A DNA stretch of 64,000 nucleotides, taken from positions 67,907 to 131,906 of the forward strand of contig KQ959643.1 in NCBI GenBank assembly GCA_001552895.1, written 5' to 3'. Positions 37,468 to 46,287 of the stretch are shown piece by piece. A program made the translations under genes and the position numbers. The DNA comes from Tissierellia bacterium KA00581 (GTDB taxonomy: Bacteria; Bacillota; Clostridia; Tissierellales; Peptoniphilaceae). How positions within the stretch are numbered: position 1 is the stretch's first letter; each line of letters starts with the position of its first letter. The notes beneath the pieces are model-generated. The model saw only the letters and a list, made by a program, of their open reading frames with translations, ran no database searches and was not told the DNA's origin.

Positions 37468-37626
37468 TATCAAAAATAGAATTTAATTTAATCATTATTT
37501 ACCAAAATTAAAGTTATCAAAAAGAAAACAATCGTATAATTAAATTTGCTTTAAAGAAATTATCAAAAATAAAATTTAAATTCACGTATTGTTTACCAAA
37601 ACTTAAGTTATCAAAAAGAAAACAAT
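37468..37626 (+). repeat. Two imperfect direct repeats upstream of dlt
   Basis: Copies at 37468-37532 and 37561-37626 share TATCAAAAATA at the start and GTTATCAAAAAGAAAACAAT at the end, with TTTACCAAAA between. The period is about 93 bp. They lie just upstream of the dlt promoter and do not code for protein. Confidence 0.8.
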
Positions 37627-37655
37627 GTATACTTTTAGTAAAAAATGATTATGTG

Positions 37656-37684
37656 TTGACAAATTTATTTAAATGTACTAAAAT
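37656..37684 (+). promoter_or_regulatory. Promoter for dlt locus
   Basis: TTGACA (37656-37661) and TAAAAT (37679-37684) are 17 bp apart. The leader to dltC is about 85 bases. Confidence 0.75.
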
Positions 37685-37775
37685 TATTTGGTTAGAAGAA
37701 TATTTTTAAAGTCTATTTAAGTTAAATATGTAAAAATATTAAAGAAAAGTTTAAAGGTGTAATGAGGAGGAAAAT

Positions 37776-38003
37776 ATGGAAGAAAAAATTTTAGAAATTT
37801 TAGAAGATATTTGCGAAGAAGACTTAAAAGATAAGTTAGATGTAGATATATTTGAAGAGGGAATGATGGATTCTTTAAGTATGGTTAAATTTATTGTTGA
37901 AATAGAAGAACAATTAAACATTTCTATTGGAATTATGGAAATGGATAAAGAAGTTGTAAATACACCAAGAAAAATTATTGATTTTATAAAAAACAGGAAG
38001 TAA
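37776..38003 (+). CDS. dltC: D-alanyl carrier protein DltC
   Basis: The 75-residue acyl-carrier fold has FEEGMMDSLSMVKFIVEIEEQL, in which S33 of DSL is the phosphopantetheine attachment site. DltC carries D-alanine as a thioester to the membrane O-acyltransferase DltB. A general acyl carrier protein is the alternative, but the dltB-like gene two bases later supports DltC. GAGGAGG precedes ATG 37776. The D-alanine ligase gene dltA is not found beside it. Confidence 0.8.
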   Translation: MEEKILEILEDICEEDLKDKLDVDIFEEGMMDSLSMVKFIVEIEEQLNISIGIMEMDKEVVNTPRKIIDFIKNRK

Positions 38004-38004
38004 C

Positions 38005-39171
38005 ATGAGTTTTTTTAGCGGAATTAATTTTTTCATTATTTTTACATTTTTTTCTATTATAGGAATAATTTTAGGAGTAAATGGCTGTAGAGAATATATA
38101 AAAAAATATGTTTTAATACTTTTTTCTTTAGTATTTGCATTTTTGATTTATTCAAAAATTACTTTTATATATTTAATTTTATTTATATTTTATGAATTTT
38201 TTGTTATAGATATATTTTTAAAATTGAAATCAAAAAAGCATATACATTTAGCTTATTTTGTTTTTTTAGGATTATTGCCTTTGATAGTAAGTAGAATATT
38301 ACCTTTTGTTTCACACACAAAGTGGGGATTTTTAGGAATTTCTTATATAACATTTAAAGTAATTCAAATGCTTATAGAAATAAATGATGGCATTATAAAA
38401 GAGGTAAAATTTTTTGAATATTTCTTATTTATGATATTTTTTCCAACTATTTCATCTGGACCAATCGATAGAAGTGATAGATTTTTAAAAGATTTAAAAA
38501 GTAAGATTTCAAAAAATGAGTATTTAGAAAAGTTAGGACAAGGATTAGAATATATCCTAACAGGTCTTTTTTATAAAATTGTTCTTTCACAATTAATATT
38601 TGATAAAATGGATATATTTTCTAAAGATCATGCTGTAGTTCATTTGATTTTATATATGTATCTATATGGATTTTATTTGTTTTTTGATTTTGCAGGCTAT
38701 AGTTTAATGGCTGTTGGAGCAAGTAAAGTTTTTGGAATAGATACACCTATGAATTTTAATAAACCATTTTTGGCAAAAGATTTAAAAGACTTTTGGAATA
38801 GATGGCATATAAGTTTATCACATTGGTTTCGTGATTTTGTTTTTAATAGATTAGTTTTTAAAATGTTTAAAAATAAAACTTTTAAATCACAATTAACAAT
38901 AGCTATGAGTGCATATATAGTTGATATGTTACTTATGGGAATATGGCATGGACTATCTTTTAGTTATTTGATTTATGGTTTGTATCATGGAATATTTCTT
39001 GCAATCACAGAATGTATTCAAAAGACAAAATTTTATAAAAAACATAAAAGAGAAAAAATATTCAAATATGTATCTATATTTATAACATTTAATATAGTTA
39101 TGTTTGGTTTCTTTATTTTCTCAGGAAAATTTACTGAGGTTTTGAAAATAGTGATTAGGAGATTATTTTAA
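38005..39171 (+). CDS. dltB: MBOAT O-acyltransferase DltB
   Basis: The 388-residue membrane protein has about ten helices and the MBOAT signature: SSGPIDRSDRF near 151, KDFWNRWHISLSHWFRDF near 261-278, and the essential histidine H315 in GIWHGLSFSYLIYG. DltB passes D-alanine from DltC across the membrane to (lipo)teichoic acid. Alginate-type acetylases look similar, but the DltC and DltX neighbours decide. Its stop overlaps the dltX start (TAATG). Confidence 0.85.
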   Translation: MSFFSGINFFIIFTFFSIIGIILGVNGCREYIKKYVLILFSLVFAFLIYSKITFIYLILFIFYEFFVIDIFLKLKSKKHIHLAYFVFLGLLPLIVSRILPFVSHTKWGFLGISYITFKVIQMLIEINDGIIKEVKFFEYFLFMIFFPTISSGPIDRSDRFLKDLKSKISKNEYLEKLGQGLEYILTGLFYKIVLSQLIFDKMDIFSKDHAVVHLILYMYLYGFYLFFDFAGYSLMAVGASKVFGIDTPMNFNKPFLAKDLKDFWNRWHISLSHWFRDFVFNRLVFKMFKNKTFKSQLTIAMSAYIVDMLLMGIWHGLSFSYLIYGLYHGIFLAITECIQKTKFYKKHKREKIFKYVSIFITFNIVMFGFFIFSGKFTEVLKIVIRRLF

Positions 39172-39299
39172 TGAAAAATGAAAAATTAAAAAGTATCATA
39201 AAAGTTTTATGGTTTACTTTTATGATTAGTAGTATTATAATTTTTTCATTTCTTTATGATTTTAATAAAGTGAAAGAATTTATTTATAGTAATTTTTAA
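39171..39299 (+). CDS. dltX: DltX-like small membrane protein
   Basis: This 42-residue ORF begins at ATG 39171, one base inside the dltB stop. It has one membrane helix (about residues 12-29) and ends KEFIYSNF. The C-terminal FIYNEF motif is the hallmark of DltX, the small protein in which a C-terminal tyrosine is thought to carry D-alanine between DltB and DltD. Here FIYSNF keeps the tyrosine (Y39). dltX is usually first in the operon; here it lies between dltB and dltD. Named from this motif, length and context. Confidence 0.7.
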   Translation: MKNEKLKSIIKVLWFTFMISSIIIFSFLYDFNKVKEFIYSNF

Positions 39300-39308
39300 G
39301 GGGATAAA

Positions 39309-40460
39309 ATGAAAACAATAAAACAGTTGATAATAGCACTTATTATATCTTCTTTGATATTTGCTTGTTTTTTACCTATTTACAATAAAAAAGTTGAAGA
39401 TGGATTTGACGTTTCCTCTGTAAAGAATAATTCTATAAGATATGGAATAGAGTTTAAAAAATATATGTCATACGATGCAATAGCTAAAAGCTTAACTAAA
39501 GATACAATTTTACTTATGGGTTCATCAGAACTTATTGTAAATAATGATTTTGAAGAACATCCAAAACAACTTTTAGACTATAAAGATAAAAATATAATGC
39601 AAGTTGGAGAAGGGTATTTTCAAAGTTTATTTCATGCAATTGCACTTGGTTCTGTTGGAAATGATATAAAAAATAAAACTGTAAATTTAATTGTTTCAAT
39701 GCAATGGTTTGAAGATGGTGGAATAAAACCAGAAGCTTTTTTATATAGATTTTCAATGGATCATATAAATCATTTTTATAAAAATGATAGAATTTCAAAA
39801 CAACTTAAAGATAAAGTGTATGACAGAATTTTATAGCTTTCAAAAGGAAATGAAGTTATAACAAATCATATAGAAAGATTAAAAAGAAACAATACTTTCG
39901 ATAAGGTTATAAATGAATTTTATTTAAAAAAGTATAGAAATATTTCTATGAATTTTTTAAAAAACACATATACAGATAAAAGTGTAAACGAAAAAACTTT
40001 CAAAGGAATTTCAAATTGGGATGAACTTGAAAAAAAGGCAATAGAAAAATCTAAAGAAGAATCTACAAATAACAGTTTTTATCTTAATAATGAATGGTAT
40101 ACAAGAGTTGTTGGAGATGATTTAAAAAAATTTAAAAATTCAGCTACAAAAACAACATATAAAAATAGTACAGAGTATGGAGATTTACAACTGTTTTTAG
40201 ATGTTGCAAAAGAACTTGGTATAAAAGTTAATTTAATTTTACAACCACTTCAAGGATATTGGGCTGATTATATAGGTGTTTCACATGATGAAATAAATGA
40301 TTATTATAAAAGAATTAAGAAAATAGCAAAAGAAAATGGTGCAAATTTAATTGATTATAGTAAAAATTCATATGAAAAATACTTTTTTAAAGATGCAACA
40401 CATTTAGGTCGTCTCGGTCTTTTAAGAATGCAAGAAGATTTACTTAAATATAATGACTAG
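39309..40460 (+). pseudogene. dltD: DltD interrupted by in-frame TAG stop
   Basis: The frame from ATG 39309 runs 383 codons but has TAG at 39834-39836 (codon 176). Both sides match DltD. The first part has a signal anchor and GSSEL (S72/S73, the nucleophile region). The second has DATH with D362 and H365, matching the catalytic Asp and His as numbered in S. aureus. The halves are in the same frame with no frameshift. The later ATG at 39948 has no SD. It may be a recent nonsense mutation, a strain variant or a read error. DltD acts in the last step of teichoic acid D-alanylation. Confidence 0.85.
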
Positions 40461-40483
40461 AAATTTTTAAATTTCTAGTTTTT
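40456..40483 (+). terminator. Terminator at dltD end
   Basis: ACTAGAAAT (40456-40464) pairs with ATTTCTAGT (40471-40479), followed by TTTT. The dltD stop codon lies in the left arm. Confidence 0.8.
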
Positions 40484-40511
40484 ACATTTAATAATGAAAT
40501 AATAAAAAAAT

Positions 40512-40540
40512 TTGAAAAAAAATTATAAATAATATATAAT
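40512..40540 (+). promoter_or_regulatory. Promoter for apt-rqcP
   Basis: TTGAAA (40512-40517) and TATAAT (40535-40540) are 17 bp apart, 35 bases before the apt start. Confidence 0.75.
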
Positions 40541-40575
40541 AAGTATTCAAGTTAGTTTATAGGAGGATTATTAAT

Positions 40576-41094
40576 ATGGACTTAAAATCTAAAGTTAGAG
40601 TTATAGAAGGATTTCCAAAAGAAGGAATATCTTTTAAAGATATAACAACATTAATTAGTGATGGAGAGGCTTTTAAAGAAGCTGTTGAAATTATGAAAAA
40701 AAATTTAGAAGATAAAAATATAGATTACATTGTAGGCCCTGAAGCAAGAGGGTTTGTTTTTGGTTCTGCTGTTGCTTTTGCTATGGGAAAGGGATTTATT
40801 CCTATAAGAAAGCCTGGAAAGTTACCTGGTGAAGTTGTAAAATTTGAATATTCACTTGAATATGGTAAAGATGTTTTAGAAATTTCAAAAGGTGCTTTAA
40901 AAAAGGGAGATAGAGTTGCCATTGTTGATGATCTTCTTGCTACTGGTGGTACTATAAATGCTTGTGCAAATCTTGTTGAATCACAAGGTGCAAATGTTGT
41001 TTCAATGCAATTTTTAATGGAACTTGTTTCTCTTAAAGGAAGAGAAAAAAACTCAAAATATAGCATAGATTCTGTATTGGAGTATGATATTTAA
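40576..41094 (+). CDS. apt: Adenine phosphoribosyltransferase
   Basis: The 172-residue enzyme converts adenine and PRPP to [18 protein letters not shown] near 14-28, the [10 protein letters not shown] loop near 53 and the PRPP motif [16 protein letters not shown] near 114 are diagnostic. AGGAGG precedes ATG 40576. Its stop overlaps the start of the S4-domain gene (TAATG). Confidence 0.97.
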   Translation: MDLKSKVRVIEGFPKEGISFKDITTLISDGEAFKEAVEIMKKNLEDKNIDYIVGPEARGFVFGSAVAFAMGKGFIPIRKPGKLPGEVVKFEYSLEYGKDVLEISKGALKKGDRVAIVDDLLATGGTINACANLVESQGANVVSMQFLMELVSLKGREKNSKYSIDSVLEYDI

Positions 41095-41333
41095 TGAGAA
41101 TAGATAAATTTTTAAAAAATTCAAGAATTATAAAAAGAAGAACAGTAGCTAAAGAAGCTTGTGATAAAGAAAGAGTTTTTAAAAATGGAAAAGTTATGAA
41201 AGCATCTGATGAAGTTTGTGTTGGTGATATAATAGAAATAAAATTTGGTAATTCAAATATGAAAATTAAAGTTTTAGATATTAAAGATAGTCAAAAAAAG
41301 GAAGATTCCCTTAAAATGTATGAAAATTTGTAA
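41094..41333 (+). CDS. rqcP: S4-domain RNA-binding protein RqcP
   Basis: The 79-residue product is a single S4 domain starting [24 protein letters not shown], as in the YabO/Hsp15-like family now called RqcP. It binds obstructed 50S subunits and helps RqcH add alanine tails during ribosome rescue. In many Firmicutes this gene precedes divIC, as here, which supports the assignment. Confidence 0.9.
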   Translation: MRIDKFLKNSRIIKRRTVAKEACDKERVFKNGKVMKASDEVCVGDIIEIKFGNSNMKIKVLDIKDSQKKEDSLKMYENL

Positions 41334-41339
41334 TAAGTA

Positions 41340-41368
41340 TTGAAAATTTTTTAAATTTGTTATATACT
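41340..41368 (+). promoter_or_regulatory. Promoter for divIC
   Basis: TTGAAA (41340-41345) and TATACT (41363-41368) are 17 bp apart, in the gap between rqcP and divIC. Confidence 0.7.
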
Positions 41369-41402
41369 TATTTATAATATATATTGTAAATGGGGTGATG
41401 GC

Positions 41403-41693
41403 TTGATAAAAAATAGTAATTCTAAAAGATATGTTTCTAAATTTTATATTTTTATTATTATATTTTCTTTTATAATTTTTATAAAGACTATAGTTTATCA
41501 AGTAAGAGAAAGACATAGATTAAGTTTACAAATTGAAACATTAGAAGAAAATAAACATAAATTAAATAAAGAAATAGAAACTATAAAATCAGATCTTAAA
41601 GATGTAGATAATGAAGATTTTATAAAGAGGGTTGCAAGAGAAAAATTAAAAATGGTAGATAAAAATGAAGTAGTTGTAAAATATAAAGATTGA
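41403..41693 (+). CDS. divIC: Septum formation initiator DivIC/FtsB
   Basis: The 96-residue single-pass protein starts at TTG 41403 with GGGGTGA upstream. There is a short basic cytosolic part, a membrane helix (about 16-35), then a coiled coil (SLQIETLEENKHKLNKEIE) and FIKRVAREKLKMVDKNEVVV, which matches the conserved end of DivIC/FtsB. It pairs with FtsL and DivIB in the divisome. Position after rqcP is conserved. Confidence 0.9.
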   Translation: MIKNSNSKRYVSKFYIFIIIFSFIIFIKTIVYQVRERHRLSLQIETLEENKHKLNKEIETIKSDLKDVDNEDFIKRVAREKLKMVDKNEVVVKYKD

Positions 41694-41726
41694 TTTTTAA
41701 ACATTTTTAGTTTTGTTAGCTATTGA

Positions 41727-41750
41727 CCGAGCTTTAAAGCTCGGTTTTTT
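41727..41750 (+). terminator. Terminator between divIC and tilS
   Basis: CCGAGC (41727-41732) pairs with GCTCGG (41739-41744), followed by six T residues. It ends only 21 bases before the tilS ATG, and no separate tilS promoter is obvious. Confidence 0.85.
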
Positions 41751-41771
41751 ACTTTATATGTAGGAGAAAAT

Positions 41772-43139
41772 ATGGAAAAAAAATTTTTAGAAAATTTAAA
41801 ACAATTTAATTTTAAAAAAAACACATCAATTTTACTTGCAGTTTCTGGAGGAGAAGATTCTGTAACAATGCTAGATTTATTTTCTAAATATAAAGATATG
41901 TTTGATTTAAATCTTTTTGTTTGTCATTTTAATCACAGTTTAAGAAAAGAAGCTGATTTTGATGAAAATTTTGTAAAAAATTTATCTATAAAATATAATC
42001 TTAAATTTTTTTCTAAAAAAGAAGATGTTGAAAAATTTTCTTATGAAAATAAATTTTCAACAGAAGAAGGTGCAAGAATTTTAAGATATAAGTTTTTTTA
42101 TGAAGTTATAGAAAGTGAGAATATCGACTTTTTAGCTACCGCCCACAATAAAGATGACTTAGCAGAAACTGTAATTATGAGAATATTAAGAGGAACGGGA
42201 ATAAACGGACTTATAGGCATAACAAAAAAAAGAAATAATATAATAAGACCTCTTTTAGATTTTTCTAAAGCACAGATAAAAAATTACGTTTTAGAAAATA
42301 ATTTAAAATTTGTTCAAGATAATACTAATTTTTTAGATGTATATAAAAGAAATAATATAAGACTTAACCTTATACCAAAATTAAAAAAAGATTTTAATCC
42401 TAATGTTGTTGATGCTTTATGTAAATTATCAACTATAGCTTGTGATTATGATAATATTTCAAAAGAATATATTTTTTCAAAAAAAGAAAATTTATGGACA
42501 AAAAAAGATAATAAAATTTTTATAGATATAAATAAATTAAAAAATGAATCTAAATCTTTTAGATATATTCTTTATAGAAATTTTTTTGAAAAAATAAGTA
42601 AAAATCCTGATGGCATAAGTTTTTTACTAATAGAAGAAATAGATAAGTTGATTTTTTCAAAAACAGGTAAATATGTAAAAATTAAAAATGTAATTTTTAA
42701 AAATGAATATGGTAAATTAGTTATTTTCTATTGTAAATATGAAAATGTAGAGAATAAAGATTATGTTATTAAAAATTTAAAAAAAACTTTGTATTCTGTA
42801 AATATTTTTGATATAATTATAAAGAATTCAAATATAGATGAGTTTAATAGAGAAAAGAAAAATAAAAATTCATTTTTTATAAATGAAAGATTTTTAAAAT
42901 ATTTAAAAATTAGAAATAGAAAAAATAAAGATTTTATAAATTTAGAATTTGGCAAAAAAAAGCTTAAAGACTTATTTATAGATGAAAAATTAAATAGAGA
43001 TTTAAGAAATATTATACCTATTTTTGAAATCGATGATAATATTATCTGGGTAAGTAATCTAAGAAGAGCAAATATTTATCTTGTTGATGAAACAGATAAT
43101 ATTTTAAAAATAGAAGTTATTCAAAAGGAGAATGTATGA
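41772..43139 (+). CDS. tilS: tRNA(Ile) lysidine synthetase TilS
   Basis: The 455-residue enzyme changes C34 of the tRNA(Ile) CAU anticodon to lysidine so that it reads AUA, a codon used often in this AT-rich genome. The PP-loop is AVSGGEDSVTML (the second residue after GG is Glu, where Val or Pro is more usual). FNHSLRKEADFDENF near 56 and HNKDDLAETVIMRILRGTG near 125 are conserved, with substrate domains in the C-terminal half. hpt and ftsH follow, the classic Firmicutes order. Confidence 0.95.
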   Translation: MEKKFLENLKQFNFKKNTSILLAVSGGEDSVTMLDLFSKYKDMFDLNLFVCHFNHSLRKEADFDENFVKNLSIKYNLKFFSKKEDVEKFSYENKFSTEEGARILRYKFFYEVIESENIDFLATAHNKDDLAETVIMRILRGTGINGLIGITKKRNNIIRPLLDFSKAQIKNYVLENNLKFVQDNTNFLDVYKRNNIRLNLIPKLKKDFNPNVVDALCKLSTIACDYDNISKEYIFSKKENLWTKKDNKIFIDINKLKNESKSFRYILYRNFFEKISKNPDGISFLLIEEIDKLIFSKTGKYVKIKNVIFKNEYGKLVIFYCKYENVENKDYVIKNLKKTLYSVNIFDIIIKNSNIDEFNREKKNKNSFFINERFLKYLKIRNRKNKDFINLEFGKKKLKDLFIDEKLNRDLRNIIPIFEIDDNIIWVSNLRRANIYLVDETDNILKIEVIQKENV

Positions 43140-43693
43140 AAAAATTAAGTTCTATTTCAAAAAATGATAGAGAAAAGTTACTTTTTGATGAAAAAACTAT
43201 TGAAAATAGAATTTTAAAGCTTGCAAATGAAATAACATCTTACTATGAAAATGAAAGTTCACAACTTGTTGTAGTTGGAATTTTAAGAGGTTCTATTTTA
43301 TTTTACTCCTCTCTTATAAAAAGAATAGATTTACCAATTTTAGTTGATTTTATGGCAATTTCATCTTATGGTAGTTCATCAGTAAGTGGTGTTGTAAAAA
43401 TTGTAAAAGATTTAGAATCAGATGTTACAGATAAAAACGTCTTAATAGTTGAAGATATAATAGATACAGGTAAGACTCTTAAATATTTGCTTAATTATTT
43501 TAAGGAAAGAGGAGCAAAATCTGTTAAGACCGCTGCACTTTTAGATAAACCCGATAGACGTCAAATAGATATAAAAGGCGATTTTGTAGGATTTGAAGTG
43601 CCTAATGAATTTATAGTTGGATTTGGACTTGACTATAATCAATCGTATAGAAATTTACCATATATAATTTCTTTAAAAGAAGAAGTTTTATAA
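43136..43693 (+). CDS. hpt: Hypoxanthine phosphoribosyltransferase
   Basis: The 185-residue purine-salvage enzyme makes IMP or GMP from hypoxanthine or guanine and PRPP. VVGILRGSILFYSSL near 43, DFMAISSYGSSSVSG near 71 and the PRPP motif VLIVEDIIDTGKTL near 102 are present. The start overlaps the tilS stop by four bases (ATGA). With apt at 40576 it covers both purine-base salvage reactions. Confidence 0.96.
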   Translation: MKKLSSISKNDREKLLFDEKTIENRILKLANEITSYYENESSQLVVVGILRGSILFYSSLIKRIDLPILVDFMAISSYGSSSVSGVVKIVKDLESDVTDKNVLIVEDIIDTGKTLKYLLNYFKERGAKSVKTAALLDKPDRRQIDIKGDFVGFEVPNEFIVGFGLDYNQSYRNLPYIISLKEEVL

Positions 43694-43704
43694 AAATTTA
43701 TTAA

Positions 43705-43733
43705 TTGAAAAAAAATTTACTTTTTGATACAAT
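43705..43733 (+). promoter_or_regulatory. Promoter for ftsH
   Basis: TTGAAA (43705-43710) and TACAAT (43728-43733) are 17 bp apart, with TGA just before the -10. It lies in the 79-base gap between hpt and ftsH. Confidence 0.7.
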
Positions 43734-43772
43734 ATAAAGTGTTTTATAAATTTAAAATTTAGGAGGAATATA

Positions 43773-45746
43773 GTGAATAAGAAAACTAAAGCATATCTTA
43801 TATATTTATTACCGATTGCTTTTTTACTAATATATTTTTTCGTTATAAAGACGGCTACACCTTCTGCGAAAGAGTATACTGTTACAGAAATAGTTACTAA
43901 GATAAATAACAATGAAGTTTCTGAAATTACAACTCAAGGAGCTTATTTAAAAGGAAAATTAAACGATAAAGATAAAACTGAATTCAAAGTGTATTTACCA
44001 CAAGAATTTAGAATGAATTTTTATGATAATTATTTAAAGAAAAAGGTTGAAAATAATACTATTAAATATGTTGGAAAGCCAGAAGCAACTAAACCTTTTT
44101 ATATTGAATTGCTTCCTACACTTGTGTTCTTAATAGGGCTTGGAATTATATGGTTTTTATTTATGAGACAAGCTCAAGGTGGCGGAAAAGTTATGAACTT
44201 TGGTAAAAGTAAAGCAAGACTTCATAAAGATAAGAAAAATGAAATTACTTTTGCTGATGTTGCTGGATTAGAAGAAGAAAAAGAAGAACTTCAAGAAATT
44301 GTAGACTTTTTAAAGTCGCCTAAAAAATATAGTGATATAGGAGCTAGAATTCCAAAAGGTGCTTTGATGGTAGGGCCTCCTGGAACTGGTAAGACTTATC
44401 TTTCAAGAGCAGTTGCTGGAGAAGCTAAGGTTCCATTTTTTAGCATAAGTGGTTCAGATTTTGTTGAAATGTTTGTAGGTGTTGGAGCTTCAAGAGTAAG
44501 AGATTTATTTGAAGAAGCAAAGAAAAATGCACCTTGTATGATTTTTATAGATGAAATTGATGCCGTTGGTAGAAGAAGAGGAGCAGGACTTGGCGGTGGT
44601 AACGATGAAAGAGAACAAACATTAAATCAATTACTTGTTGAAATGGATGGATTTGGTGTTAATGAAGGAATAATCGTTATGGCAGCAACAAATAGACCAG
44701 ATATATTAGACCCAGCTATTTTAAGACCGGGTAGATTTGATAGACAAATTTATGTAGGAATGCCAAACGTTAGAGAAAGAGAAGCAATTCTTATGGTTCA
44801 TACAAGGAACAAAAGACTTTCTTCTGATGTTGATTTAAAAACTATAGCAAAACATACAACAGGATTTACTCCAGCCGATCTTGAAAATCTTTGTAATGAA
44901 GCTGCTCTTTTATCGGCAAGAAAAAATTTAAAGACAATAACTATGGAAGTTTTTGAAGAAGCTTCTATAAAAGTTGTAGCAGGACCTGAAAAGAAATCTG
45001 CTGTAGTTACAGATAGAGATAGAAAAATTACAGCTTATCATGAAGCAGGACATGCTATAGTTTCAAGGTTTGTTCCACTTTCAGATCCAGTACAAATGAT
45101 AACAATAGTTCCACGTGGAAGAGCTGGTGGATTTACTGCATATACTCAAGATGAAGATAGACAATATATGACTGTAAATGCAATGAAATCAAAACTTGCT
45201 ATGATGCTTGGAGGAAGGGCATCTGAAGTTATAATATTTAAAGATTTTACAACTGGTGCATCAAATGATATTGAAAGAGCAACTAAACTTGCAAGAAATA
45301 TGGTTACTACTTATGCAATGAGTTCTAAAATTGGTCATATAAATTACGATATGGGAGAAGAAGAAACTTTCCTTGGACGTGATTTTGGAAAAGGTAGAAG
45401 CTATTCTGAAGATGTTGCAAGACTTATAGATGATGAAGTTAAAAAACTTCTTGATGAAGCTTTTGAAAAAGCACAAAGTATTTTACAAGAACATATAGAA
45501 TTTTTGCATATGGTTGCAAAAAAACTTCTTGATGAAGAAACTATAAGTGGTAAAGACTTTGAAAATATGTATAAAAAACATATGGGCATAGAAGAAGAAA
45601 ATAAAGAAGAAAATAAAGAAGAAAAAGATATCAAAGAAGAAAAAGATGTTGAAATTAAAGATGAAAAAATAAATAAAGATTCTTCTTTTGAAAATTCAAA
45701 TGAAAAAAATCCATCTTTAGAAGATGAAGAAAATAAAGAAAATTAA
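43773..45746 (+). CDS. ftsH: ATP-dependent zinc metalloprotease FtsH
   Basis: The 657-residue membrane protease has two membrane helices (about 6-26 and 108-128), an AAA+ domain with GPPGTGKT near 201, [10 protein letters not shown] near 258 and the SRH arginines, and the zinc site HEAGH near 423. It degrades misfolded membrane proteins and some regulators. The start is GTG 43773 behind AGGAGG. The last 55 residues are a Lys/Glu-rich low-complexity tail. Confidence 0.98.
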   Translation: MNKKTKAYLIYLLPIAFLLIYFFVIKTATPSAKEYTVTEIVTKINNNEVSEITTQGAYLKGKLNDKDKTEFKVYLPQEFRMNFYDNYLKKKVENNTIKYVGKPEATKPFYIELLPTLVFLIGLGIIWFLFMRQAQGGGKVMNFGKSKARLHKDKKNEITFADVAGLEEEKEELQEIVDFLKSPKKYSDIGARIPKGALMVGPPGTGKTYLSRAVAGEAKVPFFSISGSDFVEMFVGVGASRVRDLFEEAKKNAPCMIFIDEIDAVGRRRGAGLGGGNDEREQTLNQLLVEMDGFGVNEGIIVMAATNRPDILDPAILRPGRFDRQIYVGMPNVREREAILMVHTRNKRLSSDVDLKTIAKHTTGFTPADLENLCNEAALLSARKNLKTITMEVFEEASIKVVAGPEKKSAVVTDRDRKITAYHEAGHAIVSRFVPLSDPVQMITIVPRGRAGGFTAYTQDEDRQYMTVNAMKSKLAMMLGGRASEVIIFKDFTTGASNDIERATKLARNMVTTYAMSSKIGHINYDMGEEETFLGRDFGKGRSYSEDVARLIDDEVKKLLDEAFEKAQSILQEHIEFLHMVAKKLLDEETISGKDFENMYKKHMGIEEENKEENKEEKDIKEEKDVEIKDEKINKDSSFENSNEKNPSLEDEENKEN

Positions 45747-45761
45747 AAAAATATAAAAAAT

Positions 45762-45793
45762 AAATTAAGTAGAAGATTTCTTCTACTTAATTT
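45762..45793 (+). terminator. Perfect 14-bp hairpin after ftsH
   Basis: AAATTAAGTAGAAG (45762-45775) pairs with CTTCTACTTAATTT (45780-45793) around an ATTT loop. The T-run is only the last three bases of the stem, so it may be a weak terminator or an mRNA-stabilising hairpin. It ends five bases before the SD of the next gene. Confidence 0.55.
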
Positions 45794-45807
45794 ATATGGA
45801 GGAAAAA

Positions 45808-46287
45808 ATGGGATTTAATGAAATTGCTTTGATGATTTTTTGTGTCATCTTTATATTTATCGTAAAAAAAATATTTTCAATGTTTAAATCAAGAAAAAAT
45901 CTTTTAGGAAAAATTTCTACTATAGAACTAAGAGGTAGAAAAATGTTACTTATTTTATCTCTTGCATTAGTTGGATTTGGAATAGCTTATGCTTATAATA
46001 TTAAAGATATTTTTAGTATTGTTTATATTTTGATTGGAGTTGCATATGCAATTATATCTACAGATAAGTTATACATAGCAGAAAATGGTTTTTGTTTTGA
46101 TGGAAAATTTGTAGAGTATAAGAAAATAAAAAAGTGGACACAAATTAACAATAAATTTTTTGAAGTTGTTGCAAGCTCAGATTTAAAAGATGTAACTTAT
46201 ACTATTCCTTTAGATGATACATCTTCTAAAGAATTTGCTATAATAATTAAACAAAATAGAGCAAAACCAAAAAAGGTAAAAAAATAA
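45808..46287 (+). CDS. Small membrane protein, DUF5673-like
   Basis: The 159-residue protein starts at ATG 45808 with GGAGG at 45798-45802; the ATG at 45796 overlaps that SD and is rejected. It has three hydrophobic segments (about 5-22, 47-65 and 69-87) and a soluble C-terminal half with ENGFCFDGKFVEYKKIKKWTQ, which reads like the PH-like part of DUF5673 proteins. Its function is unknown. Its stop overlaps the glycosylase start (TAATG), so the two are co-translated. Confidence 0.6.
   Translation: MGFNEIALMIFCVIFIFIVKKIFSMFKSRKNLLGKISTIELRGRKMLLILSLALVGFGIAYAYNIKDIFSIVYILIGVAYAIISTDKLYIAENGFCFDGKFVEYKKIKKWTQINNKFFEVVASSDLKDVTYTIPLDDTSSKEFAIIIKQNRAKPKKVKK

Noticed and set aside
39948..40460. 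Separate 170-codon gene after the dltD stop
   Set aside because: It has no SD and continues the dltD frame with the DltD catalytic Asp/His, so it is the distal half of a broken gene.
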